The translations under genes were made by a program, and so were the position numbers. From positions 24,359,455-24,423,454 of the forward strand of contig NC_092859.1 of the NCBI RefSeq assembly GCF_032062135.1: 64,000 nucleotides of DNA. The letters are read 5' to 3'. Under the pieces are notes generated by a model. It saw only the letters and a list, made by a program, of their open reading frames with translations, did not search any database and was not told the DNA's origin. Source of the DNA: Pyxicephalus adspersus (lineage: Eukaryota; Chordata; Amphibia; Anura; Pyxicephalidae). This document shows positions 60,501 to 64,000 of this stretch, piece by piece; position 1 is the first letter of the stretch, and every line of letters starts with the position of its first letter.

Positions 60501-63386
60501 CGCAGGAATAGAAAGAGAGGGGAAATCTTCCGGTGGGGATTGTTGGCATTCTGTTTTTTTCTAACGTCCCGGTGTGTCTTTGGACCAAGAAGTGGACGGA
60601 AATATCTCCAATGAGTCACAAGTAGCCAAAAAACAAAAACCAAATAGGCATTTTCAGCATTTTCTACTCTAAAAAAGGATTTAGATATTTAGGAAGGATG
60701 CTACAGGTTCATTTAGTGCAGTGGGTAAAACATTTGTAACGCTCAAACTTGTAAAGATTCAGAATTTCTGGAATATTTTCTTTATTGTGTCCGCATTGGG
60801 AAGATTCACTCTCTCCATTTGTCCTGATGACCATTCTTAAGGTGGATAAATCTTTTATTAGGAACACTTTAATGACAATTGTCTAAGAAGAGATTTCCCC
60901 TTTATTTGGGTTCTCTTCCTACCTCCTGCTGTGTTGCATGGACAGAAACTAAAATAAAATTTCCCCAAAAAAACTATAAAGAGGTTTAACAATTTCCTGC
61001 CCTTTAAAATAAAGTTTTTTTTTTAGTTTTATAGTTAAACTCTGGGTACAATTCGAAACTATCCATGCAGCTGAGTTTCCTCTACGTAGATGTTAAATGC
61101 TTGTTTTTATATATGGTACCATTAATAAGTGTTTTTCTTACTTTTACCCTCCTTCCTGCAAGTGACTTTTCTGCAACTTTCTCATGCGACCAGCCCCTCG
61201 AACATTTTCCCTTTTTAGTGGTCTTTCGGTTGCAGCTGATGTCATTTTGTACAATGCAGGACCAGCAGTTCTGCGATATAAGTGAGAACACATAGGGCCT
61301 ACCTACAACCTTTGATGCTGCTAGGGTAGCAAAGAATAACGTTAATAAATGTGCTGCTCATTGGTACCACAGTGGGCATTTAACCCTTGGAGTGTGGGGG
61401 TAAATTTGACATTTGGAGTCCTTCTGCCAGTGAAGGAAACGCAGAGATAGGAGGGAGAGAGAGACAGAGAAGGAAGTGTTGGGGGAGAATCATAACGCAC
61501 TAAAAGTTGTTGATAGCGGACAACCCAAGTATTAAAGATGTGAAAGATGGATACTGAGTGGTTGCTGTGGGTTTATCCATCTTGTTCTTTCTTCATTACA
61601 TGAGCCCAACGCCTACAGATGTAATGAGATCATTGAAGTCATGCTATAACCTATGCTTCTGTATTTTCTGTGCCTGTAACTTCTTTGCAGTTTGAGTACT
61701 ACAATTCGGTGAGGATTAATGAAAAAGATGAAGATGATAATTATGTAGAGCTGGGGAATGAATTCATTCTGGAGACTAATGAGCACTTTAATAATCTGAT
61801 GGTGAACACGACGCTAAGCAATATTCAGCTGCCTACTAATGTGTACAACAAAGGTGAGCTCCGGGACACTGCAGGGAACGAGGAGGTTGATGCTTTTTTA
61901 TTGGCTGCATCTTCTGGGGGCAAGAAGATATTTCCTAAATCCTTTCCCTGTCTATAAAAGATAACTATTGAAAGAAATGGCAATGGCCTCTCTTTTTCAT
62001 TTGACAGAAATGGTTTGTAAATAGCTGCATAATGTGTACGACTAACTGCTTTTTATTATTATTAATAATAATAATAATATTAATAATAATCAGTATTTAT
62101 ATAGAGCCAACATATTACGCAATGCTGTACAATAAATGGGGGTTGCAAATGACAGACAGATACAAACAGTGGCACAGGAGGAGGAGAGGACCCTGCCCCA
62201 AAGAGCTTACAATCTAGGAGGTGGGGGAAGTAACACACAATAGGAGGGGGGATCAAATCACCCAGATTTCCATCACAGATAGCTAAACGCTAGCTAAACC
62301 AATGTTTCAAATACTAAAATGTTAAGTCTTCTATTAGGGACTTGTAGTTCTGTTCAGTGAGTTTTGCTGGGGAGTTATATCAGCAGCGACTTCTCATTTA
62401 CCAGACAGCTGAAGGAAAAGTTTTAATTAGACAATGAATGCTTCAAGGCAATCTGCTATTTTATACTTTCCTTTGCTTAGGCTACATACACATGTGCAAT
62501 AATTATCGTTTGAAAATAAACGATCAACGATTATTCTCCATTATTTTGCACGATCGTATTGTGCACAATTCTGTACATGCTGTAACGATACTATCGTTCA
62601 AATATAATCCACCATTAATGTACACACGCTAGATACGATCGTTTGAATGATGCAGGAAGTGACATGTACCGTACCGACTGTACACACAATAGATTACTAA
62701 CGATCGTCGCCCAATCTGTTTGTTTCAAGCGGAATTCCAAGCGAGATTCCTCATTCGTTTGTGTCGTTCACCAGCCCTTGTGCACTTTTTTTGTTAACAA
62801 TTATCGAACGATCTGTTGTTGATAATTCGTTATCAACGTCAATTATTGCACGTGTGTACGCAGCCTTATTTAGAAATTCGTGGAACACTTTATTGTGTGT
62901 GTTAAACCTTAGATTGTATTGGTAAATATAGTATTGGACACTTAATCATTTATGTTTGCTTTTTAGTTAACATGTTTATTTTGATTAATGCCTTCCTTAT
63001 CATTTCCAACTGATTGAATCTTTTTCAGATCCAGATATTCTCAATGGTGTGTACATGTCCGAAGCCCTGAATCCTGTCTTTGTGGAAAACTTCCAGAGGG
63101 ACCCCACGTTGACCTGGCAGTATTTCGGCAGCTCCACTGGGTTTTTTCGTCTCTATCCAGGTAACTGCTTATAAATGGGCAGTTTTTGCGTACTAAGTAT
63201 GAAGCAATATATTTCTTTGTACATTTCTGCTCAGTTTAGATTTCTTTTAGATGCTTTAAAAAGTTTTTCCCAAAAAGCCAGATTTCTTTCAGCATTTTAA
63301 AATAATGTTTTAATTGTCTCCTTAGGTATAAAATGGATGCCAGATGAGAACGGTGTCATCTCATTTGATTGCAGGAACCGTGGATG
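44352..63386 (+). CDS. CACNA2D4: CACNA2D4, calcium-channel alpha2delta-4 (5' seven exons, partial)
   Basis: Auxiliary, extracellular subunit of voltage-gated calcium channels; in mammals alpha2delta-4 is important at photoreceptor synapses with Cav1.4. Seven exons with matching phases encode 233 residues: a signal peptide (1 to about 18, [15 protein letters not shown]), then [79 protein letters not shown] and [15 protein letters not shown], i.e. the VWA_N region. The window ends before the VWA domain and its MIDAS site. Potential N-glycosylation sites include NES (110) and NTT (153). [15 protein letters not shown] is the alpha2delta-4 form; alpha2delta-3 differs here. DCP1B upstream on the same strand matches human 12p13.33. 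The N-terminus is shorter than the annotated human isoform. Confidence 0.95.
44480..46480 (+). repeat. ~50-54-bp degenerate minisatellite in CACNA2D4 intron 1
   Basis: About 35-40 imperfect copies of a C-rich, G-poor unit containing TACTACCCTAACTACTGCTC, CTCTGGACCCAGGAGCCCCT and ATCTACCCCC, starting about 45 bp after the exon 1 donor. Divergence rises rightwards. Open frames in the region (Pro, Thr, Tyr-rich) are artefacts. Confidence 0.92.
47752..47998 (+). CDS. Candidate alternative terminal exon in CACNA2D4 intron 1
   Basis: A strong acceptor (CCTTGTCTTTCCTGTTATAG) is followed by a frame that is in phase with CACNA2D4 exon 1: the two leftover bases plus the first base make Thr, then [20 protein letters not shown] and onward for 82 codons to a TAA. 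An AATAAA begins 7 nt after the stop. If spliced to exon 1 it would give a secreted protein of about 110 residues lacking all channel domains. I recognise no homologue. The AATAAAGTGAACCTGTC that follows also occurs at 57275-57297 in a repeat, so the exon may be repeat-derived or fortuitous. Confidence 0.25.
49790..51235 (+). repeat. ~23-bp minisatellite with higher-order structure, CACNA2D4 intron 1
   Basis: Around 60 degenerate copies of a unit like CCTCCTATAGTATAAAGAAC + AAC. A larger block is itself repeated: about 50524-50760 and 50873-51125 are near-identical over some 240 bp, offset about 350 bp; 50090-50190 matches 50763-50860. Confidence 0.92.
53595..53676 (+). CDS. CACNA2D4: CACNA2D4 exon 2
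   Basis: Encodes (T)[18 protein letters not shown] and YSGSLLLQK. Acceptor TTTTGTAG|GGTG, donor AAG|GTATTT, phase 0. Strongly conserved with human (VKLWADTFG...YSGSLLLQK). Confidence 0.96.
54473..54502. repeat. TA microsatellite
   Basis: About 14 TA units followed by CACA, in CACNA2D4 intron 2. Confidence 0.9.
54577..54765. repeat. Dispersed repeat, CCTGTCCC..CTGCAATAAAG family, copy 1
   Basis: Shares CAGGCAGGTAAG-like, TTTGCAGAAG.GACAT.GCCTGT, CTCTGCAATAAAGAACTTGC and GTTCACAA blocks with 58190-58400. Ends in TTCCACTTTAAAAC. Class unknown. Confidence 0.65.
56046..56066. repeat. GT microsatellite
   Basis: About 10 GT units in CACNA2D4 intron 2. Confidence 0.85.
56185..56690 (+). repeat. 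30-bp minisatellite in CACNA2D4 intron 2
   Basis: A unit of 30 bp (CCGACCCCAGCACTATGTAC + TTTACATACA) is repeated four times almost perfectly at about 56219-56330, flanked by more degenerate copies. The 10-codon period keeps frames open on both strands. Confidence 0.95.
57270..57690. repeat. Dispersed repeat (GGCTGAGATGATGTCAT family), copy 3
   Basis: Diverged copy: AATAAAGTGAACCTGTCCTC, then ATCAATCTACTGCAGATGGA, and ACCTGGATAATGCCTAAACG correspond in order to blocks at 37020-37390. It ends about 30 bp before CACNA2D4 exon 3. Confidence 0.65.
57723..57839 (+). CDS. CACNA2D4: CACNA2D4 exon 3
   Basis: 39 codons: [39 protein letters not shown]. Acceptor CTCTGCTAG|AAA, donor GAG|GTAACA. Charged, helix-prone, typical of the alpha2delta N-terminus. 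Confidence 0.97.
58190..58400. repeat. Dispersed repeat, CTGCAATAAAG family, copy 2
   Basis: Same block order as 54577-54765 (GCAGAAGTGACATCGCCTGT, CTTCTGCAATAAAGGACCTG), with a longer left part. Confidence 0.65.
58495..58680 (+). repeat. Diverged dispersed repeat
   Basis: Contains CAGTATTTATATAGCAATGC, GGGGCTCACAATCTAATCCC and ACCCAACTGCATGTTTTTGG, an older relative of the GCGCCAACATATTACGC family. Confidence 0.5.
59080..59410 (+). mobile_element. tRNA-derived SINE, copy 2 (best preserved)
   Basis: A-box-like GTGGCTCAGGAGTTAGCACT, B box GGTTCGAATCTC, the GCATGGAGTTTGCGGGTTCC core and the tail CAAGGCGCTATATAAATACT. It ends about 45 bp before CACNA2D4 exon 4. The Pol III boxes are closer to consensus than at 37400. 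Confidence 0.85.
59455..59514 (+). CDS. CACNA2D4: CACNA2D4 exon 4
   Basis: 20 codons, [20 protein letters not shown]. Acceptor TCTCTTCAG|AGG, donor [23 protein letters not shown] is identical to the mammalian protein. Confidence 0.97.
61691..61853 (+). CDS. CACNA2D4: CACNA2D4 exon 5
   Basis: 54 codons plus one base: [54 protein letters not shown]. Acceptor TTCTTTGCAG|TTT, donor AAAG|GTGAGC. Carries the NTT glycosylation site. Confidence 0.97.
62050..62250 (+). repeat. Dispersed repeat, GAGCCAACATATTACGC copy
   Basis: An AAT tract, then AGAGCCAACATATTACGCAA, GACAGACAGATACAAACAGT-like block and AGAGCTTACAATCTAGGAGG; the cleanest of the three good copies. Confidence 0.85.
62478..62868. mobile_element. 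MITE with terminal inverted repeats and CGATCGTT sub-repeats
   Basis: The left end TACATACACATGTGCAATAA is inverted at the right end (GCGTACACACGTGCAATAAT). The interior is rich in short ATCGTT/AACGAT inverted motifs (ACGATCGT, CGATCAACGAT), so it can fold extensively. About 390 bp in CACNA2D4 intron 5; related TIR at 3292-3621. Confidence 0.82.
63029..63160 (+). CDS. CACNA2D4: CACNA2D4 exon 6
   Basis: Encodes (D)[38 protein letters not shown] and FRLYP plus one base. Acceptor CTTTTTCAG|ATC, donor CCAG|GTAACT. This exon gives the clearest assignment to alpha2delta-4. Confidence 0.97.
63326..63386 (+). CDS. CACNA2D4: CACNA2D4 exon 7
   Basis: Encodes (G)[19 protein letters not shown] and two bases of the following Trp. 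Acceptor TCTCCTTAG|GTA, donor GGATG|GTGAGG, phase 2. The next exon, starting the VWA domain, lies beyond the window. Confidence 0.96.
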
Positions 63387-64000
63387 GTGAGGATTCCCAT
63401 TAGACATAGCAGTTACCATATTGGACATGCAAAGCTGTAGATATTGTGTAGGGAGATTGCCATTGGAATTTTTGGCTTAAAGTTAGAATAAAAAAAGGTT
63501 TTCCCTGGCCTTGTACATTGACCCTAAAACTAATCTTTGCTTAACACCTGATCCTTAATATTTAATTAAACCCCTGAAATGTACCCCCTGACCCCAGAAA
63601 TTAACCCTTAACCTTATAAAAAAAAGTACTTTTAAACACTCCTGGGCCTAAACCCAATCTCAAAGTTCTCATACAGGCTGTAACATATTGTTATATGTTG
63701 GCTGCTTAATAATATTGATAAGAAATAGCAATTTGCATATCAGAAAGGAATTTTATTTAGTTATTAAAGCAAGCTAGTTTTTGCCTCCCTATGGATCAAC
63801 TGCAGGTTTATGTTTCTGGGGATGTTGGGCCTTTTCATTGTTTTTTAGTTCAACACAACATTGGAAATGTTTTAGTTTTTTTTCACCCATTTAAATGAGT
63901 CTGTAGAGTCATAGAAAGCATTTGATGAGTTAGAAAGGATGTCGGATGTAAGGTTTAATTGTCATTATTTTATGAAGGATACTGCGGGCCCCAGGGGAAC
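63387..64000. other. CACNA2D4 intron 7, truncated by window edge
   Basis: No further exon is seen before the edge. A CCCTGACCCC/AACCCTTAACC-rich stretch (63520-63660) is low complexity only. Confidence 0.7.

Noticed and set aside
44435..64000. LRTM2, which lies within CACNA2D4 in human
   Set aside because: No leucine-rich-repeat coding sequence is present; it may lie in a later intron outside the window.

Overview
This is vertebrate nuclear DNA, most likely from an anuran amphibian; the species is inferred, not proven. The evidence is spliced genes with GT-AG introns of kilobase size, two GC-rich promoters, abundant short inverted-repeat transposons, tRNA-type SINEs, an antisense LINE tail, and dispersed families of the kind common in frog genomes (for example copies containing GCGCCAACATATTACGC). 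There are no operons, CRISPR arrays or phage genes.

Three genes are recognisable, and I worked out their exon borders by splice phase. (1) DCP1B, an mRNA-decapping co-activator, is complete on the + strand: nine coding exons between 13024 and 30294 encode about 561 residues. (2) CACNA1C (L-type calcium channel Cav1.2) is on the - strand. Its long 'cardiac' first coding exon (21691 down to 21553) sits inside DCP1B intron 3; the rest of the gene runs leftwards out of the window, so 1-21552 is also CACNA1C intron. (3) CACNA2D4, a calcium-channel alpha2delta subunit, is on the + strand. Its first seven coding exons (44352 to 63386, 233 residues) are present; the gene continues past the right edge before the VWA metal-binding site. 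The CACNA1C / DCP1B / CACNA2D4 order and orientation match human 12p13.33, which supports the paralogue assignments.

Layout: 1-12.5 kb holds repeats only (a 54-bp minisatellite, a 32-bp array broken by insertions, hAT-like, foldback and palindromic MITEs). 12.58-13.02 kb is the DCP1B upstream region, dominated by a ~290-bp inverted repeat. 13.0-30.3 kb is DCP1B with the nested antisense CACNA1C exon. 30.3-44.1 kb is the probable DCP1B 3' UTR followed by a gene-poor interval with a Tc1-like transposase relic, MITEs, a SINE, an ~800-bp pyrimidine tract, and an inverted second copy of the 54-bp minisatellite. 44.1-64 kb is the CACNA2D4 promoter and 5' half, whose introns carry three further minisatellites.

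Two of the three genes encode subunits that can associate in voltage-gated calcium channels (pore alpha1C, auxiliary alpha2delta-4); DCP1B acts in mRNA decay and is linked by position only. The most notable observations are the antisense nesting of the CACNA1C cardiac exon and its lineage-specific residues, a partial intronic duplication of a DCP1B exon, inverted minisatellite arrays flanking DCP1B, and the foldback in the DCP1B promoter. I found no wholly new biological system.
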